From Letharia columbiana (lineage: Eukaryota > Ascomycota > Lecanoromycetes > Lecanorales > Parmeliaceae): a stretch of 64,000 nucleotides of DNA. The stretch is taken from positions 1,178,001 through 1,242,000 of the forward strand of contig NW_023501039.1 of the NCBI RefSeq assembly GCF_014066305.1, read 5' to 3'. Of the stretch, positions 50,601 to 62,906 are shown one piece after another. Made by a program: the position numbers and the translations under genes. The notes below the pieces were generated by a model, which did no database searches, was not told the DNA's origin, and worked only from the letters and a program-made list of their open reading frames with translations. Position 1 is the first letter of the stretch. Each line of letters begins with the position of its first letter.

Positions 50601-53243
50601 AGATTTAAGAGTATCGAGACGTACGGTAGATAAGCTCTGCGGAAGCCTATTAAAGGATTTTTAATTTTAAATTATATAATTATAATTCTTCTATCGAACG
50701 ATTATTTATCTATCTCTCGAATTAATATAACGTAATATTTAATAATAAAGATAATCTATTTTAAATAATCGATATAAAATATAAACGCTAGATTAAGCTA
50801 ATAGCTTTCTTTTAGCTAAATTAAAGGCGTTAATAGCGAAGACGAGTAGAAGATCTCTTCTATACCGATCTATTAATATAATATATCTAAAAAAGAATAA
50901 GCGAGATATATTTAAATAAAGTTTACGTTAGAGGCGTAGAGATATTATTAAAAGAATATACTATATTAATTCAAACGCTAAGAAGCTCTTCTATCTACGA
51001 TACCTTCTTCTAAATGTATTAAATTCTATATTCTTCGAAGACTTACGTATAATAAATAATAATATTCTTTCTTTCTATTATAATATCTATATAATAAAAA
51101 ACTTACTTTATAATAACGCTGAATAAAATTAAGTATTAAATAAAGTAGCGGCCTAGTAAGGAGAATACGTCTTACGGGGTCTCTTCGTAATAATTCTACT
51201 ATAATATAAGCTTAATAACTCTCTAAATCTATGAAATAATTATAAATTAAGATATGTGGGCAATTTCTTCTTTATCGAGTAGAAATACTTTAAGCGTAGT
51301 ATAATTAGCTTACCGCGCTAACGGTGATATTGAAACATTACGACTTTTTTTAATATAATATTTCTTTTTTTATATACTAAAACTTTTCGCGCTAGATATA
51401 TTTTTTCTTAATAATTTCTTTAATAAGTTAAAGTGCTTTAAGCTAAAGAATAAGAAGAATATCGCGCTAACGGTGGTTTTGAAATATCGCGATATTTTTT
51501 GGTGTGGTATTCTTTTTTTAGCTATCAAAACTTTTCGCGCTAGATGTATTTTTTCTTTTTTTACCCGTAAATAATTTAATTCTCCTCTCGCACTTTATAT
51601 ATATTTCTTAACTAATACTTATTATTCTTTATTTAAATTATCTAATAATCTTATTTATATTCTTTAGACTTAATACTATATTCTTTCTCTATCGAATAAT
51701 ACGTAATATAAATAAGCCGTTATCGAAGACTTCTATCTTTATTTGATTTAAATTCGATTAGAGGAAAATAACACCAGCTCTATAAAGGATATCAGCCTTA
51801 TTATCGACTTTAGTCTACTCGCGATTTAGCGAGACTATAAATAGTATTATATTAACGATTAAAATTAACTTCTACGCGAAGCACGTAGCTATTAAACTAA
51901 TATCTGAAATTAGATATAGGCGAATTTTAATAATAATTAAATCACTATAGCTAACGCTATTTAAAACGCGGTCTTTTATTTTAATAATTAACTCTTCTTT
52001 CTTAATAACTATAAAGATATCGATAAGATTATACTTTAGAATATCGTATTACGAAGAATACGAAATAACTTTAAGATAGCTGTTACTATAACTTTATCTA
52101 ATATCGCCTTTATCCTTCTTTAAGGTGGTATTACCACTTATTCTCGCTTTAAGATCTCCCTTAATACTATTACTTAGTTTAATTACGATATATCGATAGG
52201 GTTTGATTTAGCTTAGTTATTAAAGGCGACCGAGCTTATTTTCTAAGACGAGGTCTCTATATAAAACCGCTACGATATTAAGACCGTCGATCGTATACTT
52301 TAAGATATTTGAAAGAATCTTACTCCTTTTAATGGTATAATCATATACTTCTACGGTGACTTTCATTAAATTCTTTTAGTTATTAAGAATACTAAGTTAG
52401 ATCGTATCGCTCGAACTACGTTAAGAGCGTCCTACCTTTAAAATTATATTTAAATTCTTAGGCTAATAGAAAATATAAGGCTTTAAAACCTTAATCTTAT
52501 TAATTAAGGCCGGATTAATATAAAGGAATTCGCTTAAAGACTATTAGATATAGATAATAATATCTTAATAAGCTTCGAAGAATAAGAAGCTATCGATTAA
52601 TTTATCGAATAACTATTAAACGACTTTATTACTTAGCTAATTAATACTATTTATAATAACCTTGACTTATATCGAATAGCTAATTTCTATATATTTAGGG
52701 TAATTCTTTATACTCTTAATAAGAATATCGTCTAATTTAATAGTTAAGTTCTTAATAAGTTTTCTAAGATTAAGATCGTTTATAATAGTAGAAATTAAGT
52801 CATTAATAAGGAAGATAGCTTCCTCCTACCTACTAAAATAATAAATACCTTTGAACCAGCCTCGCTTTTACCCTATTACTTGAAGTTAAAATAGAATTAT
52901 ATAATAATGCTACTAAGAAATTTAGAGTAACGTATAAATCTATATAATAAAATATATCTATAAGTTAAGTATATTAGATTTAAGACACTCGATTGTCGTA
53001 TTCTTAAAGACGAACATGACGGTGAACGATACTACATATTATGTATCTCTCTAACTTCGCCTAATTCGAACGATCTATATACTTCCTTTCGACGTATTTA
53101 ATTTCTAATTCAATTAGCCTTCAGTATAACAATTAATAAGGCTTAGGGCTAGTTATTATAGTAGGTCGGTCTATGCTTATACCCCGAGATCTTTATCTAT
53201 AGTCAACTATATATAGCTCTAAGCCGAGTTATTAGTAAGGCCC
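47700..53243 (+). pseudogene. Degenerate Helitron Rep-helicase gene (RepHel)
   Basis: The plus-strand relic has domains in Helitron order. The Helitron N-terminal/Rep region contains HPAYIPLRYPL (49025) and DLFTTFTYNLK (49587). A Pif1-type helicase contains LQGGITTYSRFKI (about 52125-52165), a Walker B-like DEVS (about 52247), YFYGDFH (about 52350), RLIENIRL, LLRNLE, and a C-terminal INKAQG-like and LYIALSRVISKA block ending near 53243. The P-loop position (52001-52033) reads LNNYKDIDKI where the family has a Gly-rich Walker A, so it is destroyed by G-to-A changes. Such proteins nick and unwind DNA for rolling-circle transposition. An open frame at 47713-47985 covers part of the N-terminal leader. 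Confidence 0.8.
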
Positions 53244-53245
53244 CC

Positions 53246-53594
53246 CCTTTTTTTTTAATTTTAAAAAAACTATAAAAAAAAAAAAATACTTACCAGACGA
53301 AAAATATTAAAAAAAAAATTATTATTTAGTATTTTTTTCTTCAATAAAGAAATTAATTATTAATAAATTTTTATTAATAAAAAAAAAAAAAATAACAAAA
53401 AACCATAATAAAAAAAAAAAAAATATTTTTTTTTTAATTATTTTTTTTTTTACCTTCTTCATTAATTTTATAGTAATGAAAGTAGGTTAAAAACGCATAG
53501 TAAGCGATCAGAGTCCGATTTGTACTTAGGGCTAGGGCTAAAATTTAATTTTATTTAAAAAAAAAACCCCCCAAAATTTTATTTTTAAAAAAAT

Positions 53595-53677
<83 letters not shown>

Positions 53678-54069
53678 ATTAATATTTATATAATATTTAT
53701 AAAAAAATTAATATTTAATTTTTAAAAATTAAAAATTTTTTTTTTTTTAAAAAAATTAAAAAAAAAAATAAAAAAAAAAAAAAATAAAAAAAAAAAAAAA
53801 AAATAAATAAAAAAAATATATAATATTTATATTTTATTTATATATTTTTAAAAAATAATAAATTAATTTTTTTTTAAAATAAAAATTAAAAATAAAAAAA
53901 AAAAAAATTAAAAATAATTAAATTTTTTAAAATTTTATTTTTTATTAATAATAATAAAAAATAATAAAAATAAAAATTTAATTTTTAATTTTTATTATTT
54001 TATTTATATATTTATTTATTTTAATAATATATATTTAATATTAATATAAATAAATTTTAAAAAAATAAA

Positions 54070-54129
<60 letters not shown>

Positions 54130-54420
54130 AAAAAATTTTTTATATATAATAAAAATATATATAAATATATTTATATTTAAAAAATTATTAAAAATAATAA
54201 AAAAAATAAAAAAAATAAATAAAATTAATAAAAATAAATAAATAAATAAATTAAAAATAAAATTAAAATAAATTAAAAAAAAATAAATAAATAAAAAAAA
54301 AAAATATAAAAAATAAAATTATTATATAATTAAATGTAAAAACAAACAAGCCTCCCCCCCCCCCCCCCCCCCACCCCCAAACACACCCCCAAAAACACAA
54401 CAACCCCCAAACAAACCAAT
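53246..54420. other. Homopolymer-dominated A/T-only then A/C-only tract
   Basis: Sequence quality of meaning drops after 53240. There are runs of C, T and A, then from about 53588 to 54343 essentially only A and T, including A runs of about 70 bases near 53607-53675 and about 50 bases near 54070-54126. From 54347 to 54418 only C and A occur, including a C run of about 20. No gene or element boundary can be read. It may be an assembly or polishing artefact at a hard repeat. Confidence 0.6.
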
Positions 54421-54620
54421 AGTTATCTAAGGTAGGCTTGGGTTAAACTTCGGTTAAAACTCACATCATTCATTAGTGCCGGATAACTATTGCCGTTGGT
54501 ACCTTTTTTTCAAAATCGACGGTGAGTCAACCTCACAAAACACTTGCAGCTTTTGCTTTCTCCTCAACCACTGTTAAAACTCTCAGAGAGGCCAGGGCAA
54601 TATCTTACCAACTGGCCAAC

Positions 54621-57600
54621 ATGTCCGACGCCGACTTTGCAGCAGTCAAGAAGCTGCAAGCAGAGCGCAACGCTGCAGCAGCAGGAAAGAAAGGTTCAAA
54701 GACTTTCGACCCTTCAAACCAGCGAACTGACGCATCGACCAAGGCTTCCCTAACTGAGAGCTTCGATACAGAGCTCTACGATCGAAATGGAGGAGACAAG
54801 TTTGCAGGTTATGATACTTCGATTGCAGTAGGTGGCGATGACGAGATGGGAGACGCGAATGGGGACGGTGGCAGTAGGAGGTTGGTGGGGCAGTATACAG
54901 CGACGAACGCGCAGATGAACGAGTTTGCGCATGGAGGAGGGGTGGAAGAAGAGGACTTATTGCAGGGCCGAGAAAGGCAAGCTACGATCGCCTCCCGACA
55001 GACTGATTATGAGCGCAAAGGTCGACTGGCGAGGGGCCCACTCACCCCAACTCGCGCCGATCCATTCGCGGCAAATCGTCAAGCAGGAGTCGAAGACCAA
55101 GGCCAAACCTATCGCGAGCTTATGGCCGCAAGAGATCTGGAGAGGGAAGAAGAACGAGTCAAGAAGCTCATTACAGACAAGCAAGCGACCGGAGAAGGTG
55201 GCGTCGTTGAGCATCAGGCCACTCTCAAACACGTGGACAGCAGCGACAAGGAAAACAGAGAGGCAGGTTCGACAGTCACAGTGGCCTCTGGGAGGAAGCG
55301 GAAACAGCGTTGGGATGTAGCAGGAGAAGGCACACCTGCTCCGGAGACGGCCGACTCGATAACCAAACGATCTCGATGGGATCAAACGCCAGCCCCTGGA
55401 GAGATGGCTATCGATGCTACTCCTCGACGCTCGCGGTGGGATCAAGCGCCATCTCTTAGTGATGCCACGCCAGTCGGCCAACAAGGCCTAGCAACTCCCA
55501 TACATCCATCTCAATCAGGCGCCGTCATGATGCCCACCACTTTTGGGACTGACATATCCTCCCGAAATGCCCCTTTGTCTGATGAAGAGCTTGATATGAT
55601 GCTGCCCGGCGAAGGCTACAAGGTCCTGGATCCGCCACCTGGGTATGCACCTATAAGGACTCCCGCCCGAAAACTCATGAGCACACCAGCACCTGTGGCA
55701 AGCTCGACTGGATTAGGAGGTTTTATGATGCAGGAACCGGAGAATGCCCGAGCGATGGGTAAGCAACTACCGACCGAGATCCCTGGCGTTGGCGATTTAC
55801 AGTTCTTCAAGGCCGAGGATATGGCTTACTTTGGGAAGCTTGTTGATGGGGGGGATGAAAATGCCATGTCCGTGGAAGAGCTCAAGGAGCGGAAGATCAT
55901 GCGTCTTTTACTTAAAGTCAAGAATGGAACACCACCCATGCGCAAGACCGCGCTTCGGCAACTGACAGACAATGCACGCCAATTCGGTGCCGGCCCTCTT
56001 TTCAACCAGATACTTCCTCTACTCATGGAAAAGACGCTCGAAGACCAGGAGCGCCATTTGCTTGTCAAGGTCATTGACCGCGTCCTGTACAAGCTCGACG
56101 ATCTTGTCCGACCCTATGTCCACAAGATTCTCGTCGTCATCGAACCGCTACTCATCGATCAAGACTATTACGCTCGTGTCGAGGGTCGCGAAATTATCTC
56201 CAATCTCAGCAAAGCGGCTGGTTTGGCCCATATGATCAGCACTATGAGGCCCGACATCGACCATGTCGATGAATATGTCAGAAATACCACGGCCAGAGCT
56301 TTCGCCGTAGTTGCTTCGGCTCTTGGCATACCGGCTCTGCTTCCTTTCCTCCGAGCCGTGTGTAGAAGCAAGAAGTCATGGCAAGCCAGACACACAGGAG
56401 TCAAGATCGTTCAGCAGATCCCTATCCTGATGGGATGCGCTATCCTCCCCCACCTTAAAGGTCTGGTGGACTGCATCGGCGACAACCTCAACGACGAGCA
56501 AGCCAAGGTCAGAACTGTTACAAGTCTAGCAATCGCTGCACTTGCCGAAGCTGCCAATCCTTACGGTATCGAAAGCTTTGACGACATTCTTAATCCCCTC
56601 TGGACAGGCGCAAGAAAGCAACGAGGCAAAGGCTTGGCTGGATTTCTCAAAGCCGTTGGCTACATTATCCCTTTGATGGACGAGGAGTACGCCAACTACT
56701 ACACAAGCCAGATTATGGAGATTCTGCTTCGAGAGTTCTCGTCGCCAGATGAGGAGATGAAGAAGGTCGTACTGAAAGTCGTGTCTCAGTGTGCAGGCAC
56801 GGATGGCGTGACTGCCGGCTATCTCAAGGAGCACGTTCTTACCGAGTTCTTCAAAAGTTTTTGGGTCCGCCGAATGGCCTTGGACAAGCGAAACTATCGA
56901 CAGGTTGTCGAGACAACTGTGGACCTCGGGCAAAAAGTTGGTGTCAGTGAAATTGTCGAGAGGGTGGTCAATAACCTAAAAGATGAGTCCGAGGCTTACC
57001 GAAAAATGACACTTGAGACGATTGAGAAAGTCATTGCGAGCCTGGGTGCCGCAGACATCGGCGAGAGGCTCGAAGAGCGTTTGATCGACGGTGTACTCCA
57101 CTCATTCCAAGAACAAAGCGTTGAAGATATTGTCATGCTCAATGGCTTTGGTACTGTCGTCAACGCCCTTGGCACTCGATGTAAACCTTATCTCCCCCAG
57201 ATTGTTAGCACCATACTATGGCGGCTTAACAACAAATCCGCCACCGTCCGCCAGCAGGCTGCGGATCTCATCTCTCGAATCGCCATGGTCATGAAGCAAT
57301 GTGGTGAAGATGCCCTGATGGGCAAGCTTGGAATTGTTCTCTACGAGTACCTTGGAGAGGAGTATCCAGAAGTTTTAGGTTCTATACTTGGTGCGCTTCG
57401 TTCGATTGTCACCGTCGTTGGGATCAATTCTATGCAGCCACCCATCAAAGACCTGCTTCCGCGTCTTACACCCATCCTACGGAATCGCCATGAGAAAGTA
57501 CAAGAAAATACCATAGATTTGGTAGGCCGTATCGCTGACCGAGGTCCTGAGAGCGTCAACGCCAGAGAGTGGATGCGAATCTGCTTCGAACTACTCGATA

Positions 57601-58830
57601 TGCTCAAAGCACATAAGAAGGGAATCCGACGTGCAGCAAACAACACCTTCGGGTTCATTGCAAAAGCCATTGGTCCTCAAGATGTGTTGGCTACGCTACT
57701 CAACAACCTTCGAGTTCAAGAACGACAGTCGCGCGTCTGTACCGCCGTCGCCATTGGCATCGTTGCTGAAACCTGCGCGCCATTCACTGTTCTTCCAGCT
57801 CTTATGAACGAGTACAGAGTACCTGAACTAAACGTACAGAATGGTGTGCTCAAATCGCTCTCATTCCTCTTCGGTGCGTATTTCCGGAGCCCATGATTCC
57901 TCCTTTTGCTCAAAATCCTGAATCTTGAAACATGTTTTGGGAACAGCAACCCTGCAAGTAACTCTCAAGGTTCGAAAATGTTTCTTGGGAAGGCTATGCT
58001 GACTCAAGAATATTCTGCAGAGTACATTGGAGAAATGGGTAAAGGCAAGTACTTCTATTTCTTGTCTTAAAGAAGCAATGCTGACTCCTAGTGCGTAGAT
58101 TATGTCTATGCAGTGACTCCTTTACTTGAGGACGCACTTACCGATCGTGCGTGTATACTCCAGAGCGATTCCTTCCTACTGCATACTGAGACATGCTGAC
58201 TATGAGAACGTGAAGGCGATCAAGTCCACCGCCAGACTGCGGCCTCAGTGATTAAGGTACGTATTTTCGAAGTTCGGACATGTTTCCCTTTCGCAAACTC
58301 TCTTCGATCAGGCAATACTGACAATTGCAGCACATTGCTCTGGGCGTAGTCGGACTGGGCGCTGAGGACGCCTGTTGCCACCTACTTAACCTCCTTGGTA
58401 AGCAATTTCCCTAGCCCTTTACTTCCTCATCCGTGCCCATCTTAAAAAGGAAATTTACTGAATGAGAAATTGCAGTGCCGAATTTGTTCGAGACCTCTCC
58501 CCATGTCATTGACCGCATCACGGAAGCCATGGAAGCCATACGGAATGCTGTCGGTCCAGGGATCTTGTTGAACTACGTCTGGGCTGGGTTGTTCCATCCA
58601 GCGAGGCGCGTTCGTCAACCATACTGGAGGTTGTACAACGACGCATACGTCCAGAGCGCTGATTCCATGGGTAAGCACTTCTCCTGAGTTATTTCCCCCT
58701 TGCACACCCATTTTCGCAAGAAGCGCTCTTCAAAGAGAAATGCTTAGTGCCAAATGGTGTAGTGCCATATTTCCCCAGCCTTCCGAACGAGGATCACATG
58801 AACCGCCATGAGCTCGCAATCGTGCTATGA
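54621..58830 (+). CDS. SF3B1: Splicing factor 3B subunit 1 (SF3b155/Hsh155), U2 snRNP
   Basis: The predicted protein has 1231 residues in seven exons: 54621-57873, 58021-58044, 58099-58146, 58216-58256, 58331-58397, 58476-58670 and 58763-58830. Frames join exactly and follow the human protein to its end. The product is the scaffold of SF3b, which clamps the branch-point helix in U2 snRNP. The N-terminal third carries RWD motifs (QRWD, SRWDQTP, SRWDQAP) of the kind bound by U2AF-homology domains, then PLSDEELD and [10 protein letters not shown], the p14-binding segment. The rest is HEAT repeats, including the conserved [28 protein letters not shown] and KVRT segments. The first in-frame ATG is 54621; the frame extends upstream only to a GTG. 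Intron 2 uses a GC donor. There are no RIP stops, although the AT block ends about 200 bp upstream. Confidence 0.95.
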
Positions 58831-59697
58831 AGAGGCTTGGACGGTGATACTGAATGCAAGCCAAAGGAGGATATAGGAGTTTGGGGGTGAAGGCCAGAAG
58901 CAATGGTAGGATGAAATAGCCAAAAACTCCTCGGCTGGGGAGCAGTGGCCTACTTCTCACTCGTCTTGAGTATATGTAACGACAGGATAATAGTGCTTCG
59001 AGATGATCCTGAAAGTAATATACAGAATTCCAATTTGAATGTTCAAAATTACGCGAGACTCTCTGAATTACTTTCACGCTATGCTGTAGATACATGTATA
59101 CTACCTTAGCGTACTTTGTGAGAATTTTACTAGTAATGTCTTCACTTCCGCAAGTCGCTGATTCGTAGATGAGCGGGATGTTCGAGACTTTGAAAGTGGG
59201 GTCTCTGACTGCGGGCCCGGGTAAAGTATGTTTCTGCCCCGCATCCACATGGGTGAAATGCCCCTGCTCATCTTCCTTTTCATCATCTACCTACCCTACC
59301 GTCTTGCATCACGCTGAAGTCTGTACAGTACAATCGGACCGCTGCGAATCTGTCCGGCCGAAAGTTTGAAAGAAGCAGCGTCTGATGATGGACGGCGAAG
59401 AATTGTCACAACGCTTCCTTCCGGACCATCACCATGCTCAATCGGCCCTTCAAGCTTCCTCAGCAATTGAAGGTGCCCCCCCTTGTACGACACACGGCAT
59501 CTGCACACGCAGAGATGCAGAGATGCGGACATGTGGAGATGATGCGGGGAAGCAAAAAAGATCTAATGCAATGTAATGCAAGATCATAAGTAGGGTACCA
59601 CTGTGATGACGTTCCGCCTTGGTCCTCCTTCTCTAATACCTTGGCCTGTCCTTAACAGCCTTGTCAAGCAATACAATTTCACCGTCTCTTACACAAG
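58831..59697. other. Intergenic region between SF3B1 and the GH32 gene
   Basis: It holds the SF3B1 3' UTR and the GH32 promoter, with normal composition. A 172-codon minus-strand frame (59248-58730) overlaps the SF3B1 last exon and has no recognisable domain, so I do not call it a gene. Confidence 0.5.
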
Positions 59698-61787
59698 ATG
59701 TATCTTTCTTCTCTCATACCGCTCATTGTCTTTGCGCACTATGTGCGAGCTCAGAGCTCAACGTCTTCTTACGTCGAGCCTACCGTGCCGACAGGTACAC
59801 CCATACCGGGAGACTACAATGGCGCGTTGCGGCCACAGATTCATTACAGTCCGCCAATTGATTTCATGGTAAGTCGATGCAGGCCTAAGCCAAGTCCAAT
59901 GTCAAGCTCCGCAAAGGCTTTCTTTTTGTAGGTCGTGCAGGAGGAGTAGAGTATTGAAATACAGGAGCGCAAAAAATCAACATGGCACGTCCTCTGACAG
60001 AACGATAGAATGATCCCAATGGCATTTTTCTCGACCCCAATGGCACCTATCACCTTTACTATCAATGTAAGGGTCGTCCACGTCTCTCTGAATGAGGCCA
60101 GCGTTGAATTGATCTTCAGATAACCCAACGGACATTGTGGCGGGTAACCAACACTGGGGCCATGCTACTTCTCGAGATTTGTACACCTGGGAGAACCAGA
60201 AGATCGCCATATACCCTGGTGCCGAAGGCGAAGGCATCTTCTCCGGCTCTGCAGTCATCGACGTGAATAATACGAGTGGTTTCTTCCCAAATCAGACCAA
60301 TGGCGTCGTCGCTATGTACACTTTGAACACCGCGCAGGAGGAGGTGCAGGATATCGCCTACTCCACAGATGGCGGGTATACTTTCACCAAATACGCCAGC
60401 AACCCCGTCATCTCAATCAATAGCACCCAGTTCCGTGATCCAAAGGTGCTTTGGTATGCACCCACAAAGTCATGGGTTGCAGTCATTTCGTACGCTCAAG
60501 ACTTTGTCATCGGCATTTTTACATCACCCAACCTCACCAACTGGACCCACGCCTCCAATTTCAGCCATGCCGGGCTCTTAGGACTTCAGTATGAGTGCCC
60601 AAACCTCGTCTCCCTGCCAATGCTCAAAAATGCTTCTCTTGCTGAGCCACTGGATCCTGCCAACTTTGCTTCGACAGATGAAATGTACATCTTGCAAATC
60701 AGCATCAACCCGGGAGCTCCTCAGGGTGGATCCATATCCCAGTACTTCCCCGGCACATTCAACGGCACCCATTTCACCACTGCAGACGCAGCCACCCGGC
60801 TCACAGACTTTGGCAAAGACAATTACGCTGGCCAATTCTTCTACAACATCCCCGCAACGTCACCCCAGATCAGCATCGCTTGGGCCAGCAACTGGGAGTA
60901 CGCCCAACTGGTCCCCACTGGGGTACGTACATTTCGGAGCCGATCCTTCCCATTTGGTTCTGAAATTGAGTTGCAAGATATTTTTGGGAGCAAGAGGACC
61001 TTTCTAGTCCCGAGAATAGTCTCGCAACTCCATCACCTACCTCGTATAAGCAATGCTGACGCCGAAATCTGCGCAGCCTCTCGAAGATTTCCGCTCTTTC
61101 ATGACAATCCCGCGTCTCAACGTGCTCGCAAACACAACACAATCAGAATACACCCTCCTCTCCTACCCTTATCCCTACTCTTCTCTCTACACAACACCAA
61201 CTCCCCTAGCCAACTCGTCCACCCTCGCCAACACCTCGATCCTTTATGACTACTCAACTACCATCCCCAGCGGTGCCCTCTCCTTCTCCATGAACATCAC
61301 CTCCATCCCCGTCGCCAACACAACCGGTACCGCGAATTTTACCTTTCTGTCCTCCATAACAGGCGAGTATGTCCGCGGCGGGGTGTTTCTCAACGGTGGT
61401 AACGGAGGCGACACGCCGGTTTGGTTGGACAGAAGCCATACCTATGGCTTCTCGAATCCCTTTTTCACCGATAAGTTCAGCACGAGTCTGTGGCGAGATC
61501 CTGATACGCAGGACTTTAGGTTGCTAGGGGTCTTGGATAGGAGTATTCTGGAGGTGTTTGTTAGTAATGGGGAAAGGGCGGGGACGATGACGTTCTTTCC
61601 ACAAGGTGTGCTGGATACGGTTATCTTGGGGACTAATGATTTGAATCCTGGGGTCCAGGTTAGTGTGGAACTGTATGGATTGCGGAGTACGTGGGCTGGA
61701 GAGGAGAGTGGAAATGCTACGATGACGAAAAGGACATCGGGGCAGGTTATGAGGAGGGACAATCTAGGGCACTTGGGCCAAGCGTGA
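59698..61787 (+). CDS. Secreted glycoside hydrolase family 32 (invertase/inulinase-type beta-fructosidase)
   Basis: Four exons: 59698-59868, 60009-60066, 60120-60922 and 61077-61787, giving 580 residues with all phases consistent and branch points such as TGCTGAC before the last acceptor. A signal peptide ([19 protein letters not shown]) sends it outside the cell. All three GH32 catalytic motifs are present: MNDPNG with the nucleophile Asp59 (split by intron 1 right after Met57), FRDP with Asp183, and YECPNL with the acid/base Glu235. WGHATSRDL and the C-terminal beta-sandwich also fit. The family hydrolyses terminal fructose from sucrose, inulin or levan, for sugar uptake. Many N-x-S/T sites suggest glycosylation. 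Exact substrate cannot be told from sequence. Confidence 0.93.
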
Positions 61788-62906
61788 TAGGTACCGCATG
61801 TGTGATCATCATGGGCTTTGCTCTTGCTCTTGTTAAATGACTTGAGTCTCTGGTGCCCGCAATGCCCAAAGCCGTACATAGCGTAGACAGCACAAAAGCA
61901 ATGAATCGGAAAGTGCAAAAACCGCGTTCGCTGTCAAAGCTTCAAAAGCAACTACCCCGATCATGCCACAAGTCTGCCCAGCCTCTCCTCAGCATCAGCA
62001 ATCTATCCCACTAACACTGGAGGGGAAATTTCCTTAACGCAGCTCAAGTTCTAAAGTCAGTAGTCCCTATCTACAGCGTCGTCAGCTTTTCCGCAATTCT
62101 TGCTGCAAATGCGGGGACGAGATTGCTTGAAGCGAGAGCAGGATATCAGAAGTCCGTTTAGATCATCGAGCCGGTAAAGGCTCTGACATAAGAGGTACCA
62201 GAAATATTGTGTAATAGGAATTATCATCATGTGATTGCTCGAAGGGAGGTATGCTAAGTGCTTGGAAAGAACGGCACAACGTACCTGTACCCTATATTTT
62301 GGGAAAAGCTCGTCGCTGTTGGAGATTCGCTCGGCTTCGGTGACTCTAGAAGCTCGGAAGGCTGTTGGATAGCAGACATAGAGCGTAACCAGAAGTGGTA
62401 ATTAAGTAGTGAGTGAGCTGCCAACACAGTCGAATTCCAAGACGAAAGGTTGAGTTGCCAGCTTTACGCAACGAAAATCTAGGGACCCTTGGGCTTGAGG
62501 GTTTGCAAACACAGCGTTGTTTCGAAGAAGACGACTTTATATTGTTGCAATCTGTACGGCTCTTTGACTTCCAGATCCTGGAGCAGAACTTTGGCGTTGA
62601 GCTGGACTTTTGAGCATCACAGGGACTCCGCTGCAGCTGATGCTTTTCATCAGATAGATGAGCTAGCAAGGAAGAAGTATCCAGTCGCTGACGACATTGC
62701 GAATGGTATACCAAAAGACACCCGGATGCTCAGATCTTTGAAGCTCGAAGGCAGCTGGTGGCAGGCGGTTGCAAAGATTTCCAATAACCTCGGCCAAAAC
62801 CCGCACTCGCTAAAACCAATTAGCGCAACTCTTGGCACCCACTATCAGACCTCAAATCAACTTCTCGCTCTAAACCTCAGTCAACGACACACGACATTCC
62901 GCAATC
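61788..62906. other. Intergenic region between the GH32 gene and RPS13
   Basis: About 1.1 kb of ordinary composition. The last ~50 bases before the RPS13 start are rich in C and A (CTAAACCTCAGTCAACGACA), fitting a 5' leader. Short frames on both strands lack domains. I see no RNA gene. Confidence 0.5.

Larger units (their letters stand above)
40101..53560 (+). mobile_element. Autonomous Helitron copy C (RepHel), RIP-dead and split by a gypsy element
   Basis: The 5' end TTAGTATATATAAAAG follows A at 40100. The first ~150 bp match Helitrons A and B, stop at 40253, and resume at 47375 after a nested LTR element. Without that insertion (7.1 kb) the element is about 6.3 kb, normal for an autonomous fungal Helitron. 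It encodes relics of a Helitron Rep (HPAY..LRYPL at 49025; DLFTTFTYN at 49587) and a Pif1-family helicase (51900-53243). Near the 3' end, 53475-53550 matches the sub-terminal region of A and B (GTAAGCGATCAGAG, TTAGGGCTAGGGCTAAAAT), but the terminal hairpin and CTTG are lost in low-complexity sequence. Confidence 0.82.

Noticed and set aside
2600..54400. AT-rich block as mitochondrial DNA or as a centromere
   Set aside because: It contains RIP-mutated nuclear retroelements and Helitrons and joins nuclear genes on both sides, which excludes mitochondrial origin. RIP-rich centromeres exist in some fungi, but nothing here distinguishes that from an ordinary AT isochore.
54522..54620. Upstream extension of the SF3B1 frame beginning at GTG 54522
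   Set aside because: GTG is not a normal nuclear start, and GGTGAGT here looks more like a splice donor in the 5' UTR. The first ATG in the region is 54621, and the extension has no counterpart in SF3B1.
54544..57949. Numerous frames antisense to or out of frame with SF3B1
   Set aside because: They are shadows of a long GC-balanced coding exon.
58730..59248. Minus-strand frame of 172 codons overlapping the SF3B1 3' end
   Set aside because: No recognised domain, overlap with a confirmed exon, and no supporting signals. A short stretch (VSNIPLIYESATCGSED) looks protein-like but is not enough.
60137..61249. Read-through frame of 370 codons in the GH32 region
   Set aside because: It begins at a GTG inside exon 3 and reads through the 154-bp intron 3 (60923-61076) into the wrong frame. 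Conserved GH32 sequence ([12 protein letters not shown]) requires splicing.
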